From Oscillospiraceae bacterium (GTDB lineage: Bacteria; Bacillota; Clostridia; Oscillospirales; Oscillospiraceae): 59,083 nt of DNA. The position numbers and the translations under genes were made by a program. Location of the stretch: NCBI GenBank assembly GCA_020025655.1, contig JAHHRR010000006.1:1-59083 (forward strand), given 5' to 3'. Positions within the stretch are counted from its first letter, which is position 1; each line of letters begins with the position of its first letter. This document shows positions 1 through 7,143 of this stretch, in pieces. The notes beneath the pieces are model-generated. The model did no database searches. It was not told the origin of the DNA and saw only the letters and a program-made list of their open reading frames with translations.

Positions 1-35
1 CCGGTATTCTTCTTTTTTTCAGTTTTGTTTTCCAT
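1..35 (-). CDS. Start of a minus-strand gene running off the left edge
   Basis: Only the first eleven codons are inside the window. They read MENKTEKKNT and continue off the edge. An AAAGGA ribosome-binding site lies about six bases upstream of the ATG. It lies in the same direction as the three genes to its right, about 70 bases beyond the DUF1294 gene. Nothing can be said about function. The call rests only on the RBS, the ATG and an open frame of 35 bases. Confidence 0.4.
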   Translation of the reverse strand, partial: MENKTEKKKNT

Positions 36-108
36 TTTTGTTCCTTTCCGGCTTTTAAAGCACTATAAAGCACTATTTTTATGCTTTTTTATTTGCGTTA
101 AGGTTTGC

Positions 109-405
109 TTACTTAATAATGAAAAGATATACAAGCCCTGAAATCTGAATAATACTTATAAGGGGAAACAAAATAACAAATTTCATGTGTTTTGTTTTGT
201 GACGGAACCAATACATACCTGCCCAGCCACCTGCACCGCCGCCCAGAAGCGCCAGAAGGAAAAGTCTTGCCTCAGGTACTCTGCGGCCGCCGATTCTTGC
301 TCTGTGCTTATCCCAGCCCATCACTGCAAACAGTACAAGGCTCATAATAAGCACAATCAAAAGATATATGCAGCCGGCCGTCTCAGCCATAAAAAATTCT
401 TTCAT
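109..405 (-). CDS. DUF1294 family small membrane protein
   Basis: This 98-residue protein has hydrophobic segments at about residues 12-30, 46-60 and 74-96. It carries the family signature GWDKHRAR (30-37) and the Gly-rich loop ending in FRHKTKH (67-73). Proteins of this family are small integral membrane proteins of unknown function, sometimes fused to cold-shock domains; no such domain is present here. Its start codon overlaps the stop of the upstream metallophosphatase (ATGA), so the two are translationally coupled. The family call is firm; the role is unknown. Confidence 0.85.
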   Translation of the reverse strand: MKEFFMAETAGCIYLLIVLIMSLVLFAVMGWDKHRARIGGRRVPEARLFLLALLGGGAGGWAGMYWFRHKTKHMKFVILFPLISIIQISGLVYLFIIK

Positions 406-1502
406 ATGAGTTCACCGAAATACCAGCCGGAAGTACCGTTGTGCTTCACAAAATATCCTCTTGAACAGGTTTCAACAACCCGAACCTTATCGCCTGCTTT
501 GAGCGGGAGTATGTAATCGGTGCAGTCGTTGCAGTCGGTAAACTCCCCGTCGCAGAACAGGTATTTTGTAAGAATATCCATTTCATAGCCTGTACGCACA
601 TGGCGGCAGCGGGAAAACTCCTTGCCTCGCTCTAATACCTGTACATGGCTGTCCCCCCAGCGGATATAGTAGGACTGACTGCCCTCCGCCTGATCGTTTA
701 AAACGGTTTTCACAGGGAAAGGATCATATGCGGCAAAGCCGAAGTCCTCGCTGTCTCTGTCAGGAATAATAAGGCAGTTAAGCTGACCGTCATCTTTTAA
801 GACGCAGCCGCCGTCGATGCTTACAATCTTTTTTTCACGGTCAATTATAGGATTTGCACACACGGTATCCTTGCCGTAGAGCATGACGGGCCAGTGGCCT
901 ACTATGAGCCATTTATCGAAGCTCCAGTCTCTGTTCAGAAGCCCGTCACAGCGATCCAGCTCGTCAGAGGTCTGCTGTGAAAGGGGCTTTCCGGGGGTCA
1001 TACCCGCATGGACAAAAATAAAGTTATCAGTTTCGATAGCGTGGGGAAGATTTGCGAGAAATTCAAATTCCGGGCCGAAGTTTTCCTTCAGTATACCCTT
1101 GATTGTGGAAAAACTCTCGATTTCAAATGGATCAATGCCGCAAAGGTTGAGCATATCCCAGATAATTCCGCACTTTTTCCACAAAACATACTGCATAAGA
1201 TGATCGTCTGCATCCTCGCTGCGGTCGGGATCATATATGCCTGCCCAGTCATCACAGTTGCCGCATACAACATGGCAGTTGCCACGTTTGCACAGCTCCA
1301 TGATTATACGCAGGGTATTTATGCTGTCGGCACCCTTTTCCAGAAAGTCGCCGTCAATTATCAGAACATCGTTGTCTGTAAAGCGGGCCTCTTTCAAGAC
1401 TCCGTGAAAATATGGAATATTTGCATGAATGTCAGCAATAACCAGAATTCTACGCCCCGGTTCAATATCGAGCCGCTTGATTCTGGCAGGCTTATTCCTC
1501 AT
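402..1502 (-). CDS. Calcineurin-like metallophosphoesterase with C-terminal SH3-like tail
   Basis: The 366-residue protein shows the metal-ligand blocks of the calcineurin-like phosphoesterase fold: DIH at 24-26, GD at 51-52, GN at 81-82, VGHW near 200 and HAG near 165. It is a soluble protein with no signal peptide. Residues from about 325 onward (KAGDKVRVVE to the end) look like a small SH3-type beta barrel, an uncommon addition. It probably hydrolyses a phosphate ester such as a phosphoprotein or dinucleotide; the substrate cannot be read from the sequence. The start has GGAGG upstream and overlaps the end of the preceding phosphatase-acetyltransferase gene by 11 bases, so all three genes form one transcript. 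Confidence 0.85.
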   Translation of the reverse strand: MRNKPARIKRLDIEPGRRILVIADIHANIPYFHGVLKEARFTDNDVLIIDGDFLEKGADSINTLRIIMELCKRGNCHVVCGNCDDWAGIYDPDRSEDADDHLMQYVLWKKCGIIWDMLNLCGIDPFEIESFSTIKGILKENFGPEFEFLANLPHAIETDNFIFVHAGMTPGKPLSQQTSDELDRCDGLLNRDWSFDKWLIVGHWPVMLYGKDTVCANPIIDREKKIVSIDGGCVLKDDGQLNCLIIPDRDSEDFGFAAYDPFPVKTVLNDQAEGSQSYYIRWGDSHVQVLERGKEFSRCRHVRTGYEMDILTKYLFCDGEFTDCNDCTDYILPLKAGDKVRVVETCSRGYFVKHNGTSGWYFGELI

Positions 1503-2613
1503 TTCGGAACCCTCCCAGTTTCTTTTCCATTAAAAGCAATCTGCCGCCGTCGGTGCGGACGGTTTTGAAACCGTATTTTTTGTAAAATGCAATAGCTGCC
1601 ACGTTGTCCTCAGCCACGTGCAGTCTCAGGGCTTTGCGTCCAAGAGAAGTATATTTAAACATAGGTCTTGCGAGAAGCTGGATTCCGTAACCTTTATTTC
1701 TGTACTCTTCCTTCAGATACAGCAGGCTTATCCAGCCGAAGCCGTCTGCTGCACCACGGTTTACATCCATATCAATAAGACCGACAGGCTCATCTGCATC
1801 ATAAATGCACTGTACAGAGGAGGAGTCGTTTTTATAATGATCAATGGCAATGTTCAGATATGCGGGGCCGTCAAAGCCGTGAGTGTTTCCGTGAGCGGCT
1901 CTCCATGCATCCTCATAGCAGCCCATATAATAGTCACTGCACTGGGCGGGATTTATGGCCTCGTCCCGCAAATCTTTTGTGGAAGCCCAGGCGCTTTCGC
2001 CCAGCGGAAGAATGTGAGAGTAATCGTTGAGGTAATCAACGCTGAACCGGCTGCCGTCCCATGTGAGCTTGGAAACAGCGGTATTTCTGCATATGGGAAG
2101 TTTTTCAACATCATTAAGGCTGATGCCGCTGATTTTTGAAAGTGCACAGCGTATGGATACACCGTGACTTACAACTACAACCTTCTGGTCGGGGTGCTTC
2201 TGAGCAATATCCACAAGAGCGGGATAAACTCTGTCCCGTACTTCCATGTATGTTTCTGCACCCTCTTTATACCACTTCTCCTGAGCGTACATAAAATTAT
2301 ATGCCTTTTCGGGTTCGTCATGAATTACGTTTCCGAAGAATTTTGTTTCCCACGGGCCTACATTTATCTCCCGCAGATCCTGCCTCGTGTTGAGGGGAAT
2401 GTCATGATAGCGGGTTATGGCGGATGCAGTGAGACGGGTTCTGTAAAGGTCACTTGCATAGACCGCATCAACAGCTATGTTTCTGAAGCGCTCTGCCAGA
2501 GCGTCAATCTGCCGCATACCCATGTCAGTTACATCGCCGTCCCAGTGGCCCTGCATCATGCGGTAAACATTGCCTTCAGCCTGTGCGTGTCGAATGAGAT
2601 AAATTTCCGTCAT
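1492..2613 (-). CDS. Histidine phosphatase-GNAT acetyltransferase fusion
   Basis: Two domains lie in one 373-residue chain. Residues 1-200 are a phosphoglycerate-mutase-like histidine phosphatase: phospho-acceptor His9 in LIRHA, Arg in SDLYRTR near 60, Glu in LREI near 83 and the second catalytic His in VSHGVS near 150. Residues 215-365 are a GNAT N-acetyltransferase with the acetyl-CoA loop YRNKGYG and the AIAFYKKYGF motif. Both catalytic cores look intact. It is the first gene of a three-gene minus-strand operon ending with two overlapping genes. The natural substrates are unknown; a shared small phosphorylated amine is only a guess. Confidence 0.85.
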   Translation of the reverse strand: MTEIYLIRHAQAEGNVYRMMQGHWDGDVTDMGMRQIDALAERFRNIAVDAVYASDLYRTRLTASAITRYHDIPLNTRQDLREINVGPWETKFFGNVIHDEPEKAYNFMYAQEKWYKEGAETYMEVRDRVYPALVDIAQKHPDQKVVVVSHGVSIRCALSKISGISLNDVEKLPICRNTAVSKLTWDGSRFSVDYLNDYSHILPLGESAWASTKDLRDEAINPAQCSDYYMGCYEDAWRAAHGNTHGFDGPAYLNIAIDHYKNDSSSVQCIYDADEPVGLIDMDVNRGAADGFGWISLLYLKEEYRNKGYGIQLLARPMFKYTSLGRKALRLHVAEDNVAAIAFYKKYGFKTVRTDGGRLLLMEKKLGGFRNEE

Positions 2614-2769
2614 AACTCTGCCTCCAAACCTTGACCGAAATGGTCAGATACAGTATAATAATTCATAATAAATCACATTATAACTTGATTTGTTGTAATG
2701 TACAAGCTTTTTAAAGAAAGGCAAGCGGACGGAAAGTAAAAGTCTGCGGAAAGCGGGGGATTTTAGACT

Positions 2770-3399
2770 ATGGTCAGAGCGGCTGCTCTGGTATCAGGTG
2801 ACGGTACCGAACTTCAGGCAATTCTGGATTCTATGTATTTTAAAGAAATACCTAATTTTGAGCTTGTGGCGGTTATCTCCTCCAAAAAGGGTGCCTACGC
2901 CATGCAGAGAGCTTTAAGTGCCGGTGTGCCCGCATATGTTGTGGACCCGGAGCTTTTCCCGAATATGACAAGCCACAGCATGGCTGTTGCAAATAAGCTC
3001 AAGGATATGGATATAGAACTGGTCATTCTTGCAGGCTATACTGAACCTTTGGGTGTTGTGCCTTATCAGTTTAAAAATCACATAATAGGTACATATCCGG
3101 CGCTCTATCCTGCCTTCGAGGATGAAAAAGGGGATATATGCTGCCGTGTTATTGAAAGGGGCATCAAGGTTACCGGCGCTACGGCGTATTTTGCCGACGG
3201 TGACGGAAGAGTTGGAAACATTATCCTCCAGAAAGCCATTGCCGTTGAGCCTGATGACAGCCCTGAAAGCCTGAAACAGCGTGTTATGGAGGAGTGCGAG
3301 TGGAAGCTGCTGACAGATGCAGTTTCTCTCTATTGCTCTGACAGACTTTCTATACGCGGCAACAGAGTTATTATAGAAAAAGAAAAAGTGGAAGAGTAA
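2770..3399 (+). CDS. PurN-like formyltransferase-fold protein with replaced active site
   Basis: The 209 residues follow glycinamide ribonucleotide formyltransferase (PurN) throughout: the phosphate loop SGDGTELQAI (9-18), VILAGY (85-90), the P-x-L-x-P strand at 110-114 and the NIILQKA segment from 150. The three catalytic residues of the family (Asn106, His108 and Asp144 in the E. coli enzyme) align with Gly107, Tyr109 and Arg147, so formyl transfer looks impossible. The frame is complete and undamaged. It stands alone, without pur genes, and ends at a perfect 16-bp terminator shared with the aspartokinase. It may bind a nucleotide or act as a regulator; the true function is unknown. Confidence 0.75.
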   Translation: MVRAAALVSGDGTELQAILDSMYFKEIPNFELVAVISSKKGAYAMQRALSAGVPAYVVDPELFPNMTSHSMAVANKLKDMDIELVILAGYTEPLGVVPYQFKNHIIGTYPALYPAFEDEKGDICCRVIERGIKVTGATAYFADGDGRVGNIILQKAIAVEPDDSPESLKQRVMEECEWKLLTDAVSLYCSDRLSIRGNRVIIEKEKVEE

Positions 3400-3401
3400 T
3401 G

Positions 3402-3435
3402 AAAACGGTATTGCCCCGAGGGGCAATACCGTTTT
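3402..3435. terminator. Bidirectional terminator between the PurN-like gene and aspartokinase
   Basis: A perfect 16-bp inverted repeat (AAAACGGTATTGCCCC and complement) with a 2-base loop, flanked by A and T runs so that it can stop transcription in both directions. It sits two bases after the PurN-like stop and just beyond the converging aspartokinase gene. Confidence 0.9.
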
Positions 3436-3438
3436 TTG

Positions 3439-4404
3439 CTATTTTATAAGAAATGAGTGAGTAAGCTCCATTGCGTCAACCAGCTGCTCCCGGGCGACCT
3501 TTAATGAGATACAGTTATCATTTACGCATCCGGAACTTACCGAAAAACCGGCGTTTCTAAGCGCATCCAAAAGCAGGGAAAGGGTTTCGGGAGAAGCTTT
3601 TTTCCCGACTGCACTTACCGTTGAGGTCTGTGTATCACGGGTAACGCCTGCAAAATCCGGCCTTTCCTCATCTGGAAGCATACAGAGCAGGGAGCCTTTT
3701 GAATGCTCGAAGCTTGATAACAGTCGGAGCTTTACAGAGTCATCCATTGCAAGCTTTACAGACTCGGCCTTTAACACCTGCGACCCTGAGCGGGCAAGAG
3801 ACAGCATATCACGATAGTCGATTTTATCTATAAATTCCGCATTGGGGATAAGTCTTGGGTCTGCGGTATAAATGCCGTTTACATCTGTATATATCCTGCA
3901 TTCATCGGCGGCAAGTGCAGAAGCAAGAGCCACCGCGGATGTATCGGAGCCGCCACGGCCAAGGGTGCTGATATCGCCGTGGGAAGTAACACCCTGAAAA
4001 CCGGAAACTATGATAATCTGCCCTTTGCTGAGGGCGGCTTTGATTTTTTTAGGGAAAATCTTTTTTATTTCAGCATTGCCGAAGGTGCTTCCGGTTAAAA
4101 TACCGGCCTGCCAGCCGGTAAGTGATACAGCCTCTGCCCCGAGACTTCTGAGCAGCATTGCCAGATATGCGGCAGACTGCTGTTCACCGGTAGATAAAAG
4201 CGCATCCAGTTCACGGGGTTCAGGGCTGGCGCTGATCCTTTGTGCATTCATACTCAGCTCATCTGTTGTATCGCCGGCGGCAGAGACTACTGCCAGCACC
4301 TGCTGCTCCCTGTGCCGGGCATCAAGAATTATCTGAGCGACCCGGCGCATTCTATCAAAATCGGCAAGGGAGCTTCCGCCGAATTTCTGCACGATTAGCA
4401 TCAA
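3439..4404 (-). CDS. Aspartate kinase with a single ACT domain
   Basis: This enzyme phosphorylates aspartate at the head of lysine, threonine and methionine synthesis. The kinase domain is complete: KFGGSSLADF near residue 7, SGFQGV and GRGGSDTSAVALA in the nucleotide region, and YTDVNGIYTADPR. At 321 residues it is 80-130 shorter than usual aspartokinases. The missing part is the first ACT domain: after FAGVTRDTQTS the chain goes directly to a stretch resembling the second ACT (VSAVG to the end). GGAGG lies seven bases upstream of the ATG. Allosteric control is therefore likely altered or lost. No neighbouring gene belongs to the pathway, so dap or asd genes must lie elsewhere. Confidence 0.88.
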   Translation of the reverse strand: MMLIVQKFGGSSLADFDRMRRVAQIILDARHREQQVLAVVSAAGDTTDELSMNAQRISASPEPRELDALLSTGEQQSAAYLAMLLRSLGAEAVSLTGWQAGILTGSTFGNAEIKKIFPKKIKAALSKGQIIIVSGFQGVTSHGDISTLGRGGSDTSAVALASALAADECRIYTDVNGIYTADPRLIPNAEFIDKIDYRDMLSLARSGSQVLKAESVKLAMDDSVKLRLLSSFEHSKGSLLCMLPDEERPDFAGVTRDTQTSTVSAVGKKASPETLSLLLDALRNAGFSVSSGCVNDNCISLKVAREQLVDAMELTHSFLIK

Positions 4405-4524
4405 TATTCCTCCAGTACTGCAACTGCGGTCAAACCATTCTATACAAAAACAGGCGTAATGGTTACATTACTGAATAATCCTCCGCTTATATGGCTAAAA
4501 GTTATATAGCGAGGAGGCGAAAAT

Positions 4525-5595
4525 TTGCAGCAGAGACTGGAAAAATGTTTTATCCTGCTTCTTTACGGAGCGGTTGTTGTAGGCGGAATCTGGATTGCGG
4601 TCAGATTTCTTCTGCCGTGGACTGCGCCTTTTATACTGGCGCTTATTCTGGCGGCTATTCTTGAGCCGGCAGTTAGATATCTTACCGCTAAAGGCTTTAA
4701 AAGAGGGGCGGCAGCAGGAATACTCAGCTTAGGCACACTTGCAGTAATGGCGGTTCTGCTGTTTCTGCTAAGCTCCAAATGTATATCTGCGGCAGCGGAT
4801 TTCGTTAAAAAAAGTCCGCAGCTTATGATGGCGATAGGGGAGGGGATAGAAAATCTGGAAAAGAAGGCATTCAGCATAAGCACTGCTGTACCTGACTCTG
4901 TGGAGCAGTACATGAAATCGGCAATGGAATCTCTGCTGAATGTACTGTACCGGCTTCCGGCGCTTGCTTCCCAGCATCTTCTGGACTTTCTGGGAAGAGC
5001 AGCCCAGAAAAGCCCCAATATTCTGCTTTTTACGGTTACCGCAGGACTGGGAACCTATTTTATTTCTGCGACATATCCTGATACGACGGGTTTTCTGCTT
5101 ATGCAGCTGCCGCAGGGCATGAGACATAAGATGCGGGGGATAAGAGAGGAATTCAAGAGCAGTCTTGGGGGATTTTTCAGAGCCCAGCTCATACTTATGG
5201 CAATGAGCTTTTTCCAGCTGCTTATTACGTTTTATCTGCTGGATGTGGAAAACGCCGGAGCGGTCGCTGCAATTACGGCGCTTATTGATGCACTGCCTGT
5301 TTTCGGAACAGGCATAGTGCTGGTTCCATGGGCGCTGTATTCGTTTATACTGGGTGATTACAGCAGGGGAATAGGCTTTTTGGTGTGCTGGGGAATGGTT
5401 AATCTTGTGCGGAGCTGCGCACAGGCAAAGCTCACAGGCGATGAGATAGGGTTAAATCCTCTGACATCTCTGGCAGCTGTTTATATAGGCTGGAAGGTCT
5501 GCGGAGTAGGCGGAATGCTGCTTTTCCCGCTGCTGTTTTCTCTTGTGCAGCAGCTTCAGGAAAAGAAAATAATAAGGCTGTGGAAAAGCCGATAA
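4525..5595 (+). CDS. ytvI: Sporulation-type integral membrane protein YtvI (AI-2E family)
   Basis: The 356 residues hold about seven or eight membrane segments in the AI-2E exporter-family pattern: two N-terminal helices (8-60), a helix at 70-90, a soluble amphipathic region (95-160), then five helices to the C-terminus. The order and the LIDALPVFGTGIVLVPWA segment fit YtvI, a membrane protein of the mother cell in Bacillus. The start is TTG, chosen because GAGGAGG lies eight bases upstream and no ATG is nearby. A hairpin ends the gene. The family is secure; the YtvI subfamily is likely, given other sporulation genes in the window. Confidence 0.8.
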   Translation: MQQRLEKCFILLLYGAVVVGGIWIAVRFLLPWTAPFILALILAAILEPAVRYLTAKGFKRGAAAGILSLGTLAVMAVLLFLLSSKCISAAADFVKKSPQLMMAIGEGIENLEKKAFSISTAVPDSVEQYMKSAMESLLNVLYRLPALASQHLLDFLGRAAQKSPNILLFTVTAGLGTYFISATYPDTTGFLLMQLPQGMRHKMRGIREEFKSSLGGFFRAQLILMAMSFFQLLITFYLLDVENAGAVAAITALIDALPVFGTGIVLVPWALYSFILGDYSRGIGFLVCWGMVNLVRSCAQAKLTGDEIGLNPLTSLAAVYIGWKVCGVGGMLLFPLLFSLVQQLQEKKIIRLWKSR

Positions 5596-5600
5596 AAAAA

Positions 5601-5622
5601 CTCCCTCTTATAAAAGAGGGAG
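5601..5622. terminator. Terminator after ytvI, shared with the convergent operon
   Basis: Nine-base-pair perfect stem CTCCCTCTT/AAGAGGGAG with a 4-base loop, A-rich on the left. It lies between converging ytvI and the minus-strand 80-residue membrane protein. Confidence 0.8.
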
Positions 5623-5634
5623 TAAATATTTAAT

Positions 5635-5877
5635 TCAGCCGACACCCATTACAAGTGCATCGGAAGAAACAGGAGCGTCTGAGGAAAATACAGACCAGAC
5701 AATATCCTGTACTTCGAGAATGTACTCAATCCATTCCTGAAGATTGTAACGATTATCCAGAACCGAGAACATTCTCTCGGTATCAGCACCGGTTATAAGT
5801 CCGACACCTATGAATATGGCACCAAGAAGAATGACAATTAGGGTAATGGTAATGATAATACGCCATGCTTTTTTCAT
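5635..5877 (-). CDS. Small single-span membrane protein, unknown
   Basis: An 80-residue protein with one strong membrane helix at residues 6-30 and a short outward tail rich in Asp, Ser and Val. I recognise no family. Its ATG overlaps the stop of the upstream DUF1700-like gene by four bases, so it is coupled to it. This coupling suggests that the product works with that membrane protein, perhaps as an accessory subunit, but this is inference only. Confidence 0.7.
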   Translation of the reverse strand: MKKAWRIIITITLIVILLGAIFIGVGLITGADTERMFSVLDNRYNLQEWIEYILEVQDIVWSVFSSDAPVSSDALVMGVG

Positions 5878-6953
5878 AGGGCAGACACCTCCTTATAGCA
5901 CCATTTGTGTCCGAGCGCAATAACAGAGCGGACAAGATTTGCCATGGCACCGCCGATGAACCATATAAACATCCATAAGAACAGCAGGCCAAGAGAAAGA
6001 ACTATAAGGGCAAGACCGAGCATAACCATAATGTCTGCGAAAACCGCAAAGCCGCTGAATGTTGCAACCAGAATGGCTGAACCGGCGTAAATTGCGGCAC
6101 AGGCAATAACAAGACACAGTGCAGTAGGAATGAGCAGTACTGCAATGCCCAGAAGTGTAATCGGAATTGCAAATATTGCAAAGAGTATTAAGAGCGGGAT
6201 GTTGGCTTTATAGACGGTTTCACCGTAGGAATAGTCGTCATCCTCGTCGTCCTCATCCTCATCGTCTTCATCATCATCTTCTTCGTCTTGGTCGTCCTGA
6301 TGATTTTCAATACTGTCGAGATGCTCAACAGCCTCTTCATCTGCGGACTCAGGTGAAGCGGGAACGATATTCTCTTTGTGAGACTCTGCTTCGGACTTCT
6401 CTTCGTCGATTTCTGCTTCAGAAACAGCTTCTTCAGCGCTTACAGCTTCGGAAGGCTCAGCCTGAACAGCAGAGGAAACATCCTCTTCTGCCTCGGAAAC
6501 TGCGGGCACATCCTCCTGAACAGCTTCGGTATTATCTGCATCACTATCGGACACAGCTTCTGCATCGGCTTCCACGGTTTCTGATGCGTTTTCACCGAAA
6601 AGAGAAATCTGACCGTCTTCGACAAAATCAGTTTCGGAATAAACAGCTGAAGGCAAAATCTCCTGAATTGCCTGTACAAATCCCGGAATCTCTCCGGACT
6701 GAGAATCAATATCACCCTCAGCTCTGGACTGAGCGTGAATCTGCAGCTTGCGCTCTTTTGCGTTATAGGCTCTTGCGATTATAACAGCCTGACGTGTAGG
6801 AGAGGCAAGATCTGAAATGAGCGCCTGAGCATCTTCTGCATTGTCAAAAGCCCTGCTGTACATATCGAGAGCCAGCTGTCTGTCTTCTTCGTACATAAAG
6901 GTGAGCAGCTTGCTCAGCTCGTTTAGAAACTTCTGCTTATTGATATCGGTCAC
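5874..6953 (-). CDS. DUF1700/HAAS-like membrane protein with long acidic linker
   Basis: The 359-residue protein has three parts. Residues 1-80 are a helical, HAAS/DUF1700-like cytoplasmic domain (KQKFLNELSKLL and the following helices). Residues 90-250 are a low-complexity linker extremely rich in Glu, Asp, Ser and Ala, ending in an almost pure Asp/Glu run. Residues 255-345 contain three or four membrane helices. Proteins of this type are often encoded beside PadR-type regulators and affect membrane or envelope signalling; no PadR gene is adjacent. The acidic linker is unusual in length. It is followed by, and overlaps, a single-span membrane protein. Function unknown. Confidence 0.75.
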   Translation of the reverse strand: MTDINKQKFLNELSKLLTFMYEEDRQLALDMYSRAFDNAEDAQALISDLASPTRQAVIIARAYNAKERKLQIHAQSRAEGDIDSQSGEIPGFVQAIQEILPSAVYSETDFVEDGQISLFGENASETVEADAEAVSDSDADNTEAVQEDVPAVSEAEEDVSSAVQAEPSEAVSAEEAVSEAEIDEEKSEAESHKENIVPASPESADEEAVEHLDSIENHQDDQDEEDDDEDDEDEDDEDDDYSYGETVYKANIPLLILFAIFAIPITLLGIAVLLIPTALCLVIACAAIYAGSAILVATFSGFAVFADIMVMLGLALIVLSLGLLFLWMFIWFIGGAMANLVRSVIALGHKWCYKEVSAL

Positions 6954-7045
6954 CTCCGATTTTATTAGTCCTGATTGTCATAAGCATTATAACGGGATTG
7001 GGCTTGCAGGTCAAGACATTTTGCTTACAAAGCCCCCTTTTGCTA

Positions 7046-7074
7046 TTGACAAGGTGTGTTAGGAACGATAATAT
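7046..7074 (+). promoter_or_regulatory. Housekeeping promoter of proS
   Basis: TTGACA at 7046-7051 and TAATAT at 7069-7074 are 17 bases apart. Transcription would start near 7081, leaving a 60-base leader that contains a short inverted repeat (TACGGCAAAATGCCGTCA). The leader is too short for a T-box and shows no T-box sequence. Confidence 0.8.
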
Positions 7075-7143
7075 ATTGAATTACGGCAAAATGCCGTCAA
7101 ATACGACGGAGCAAGGGCTCTGGCGAAATGAGAGGTATTTATT

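Noticed and set aside
6167..6784. Arg/Leu/His-rich plus-strand frame of 205 codons
   Set aside because: It is the complement of the acidic low-complexity linker of the minus-strand membrane protein.
7075..7143. T-box riboswitch ahead of proS
   Set aside because: The leader is only about 60 bases and lacks the T-box core sequence and the long specifier stem.
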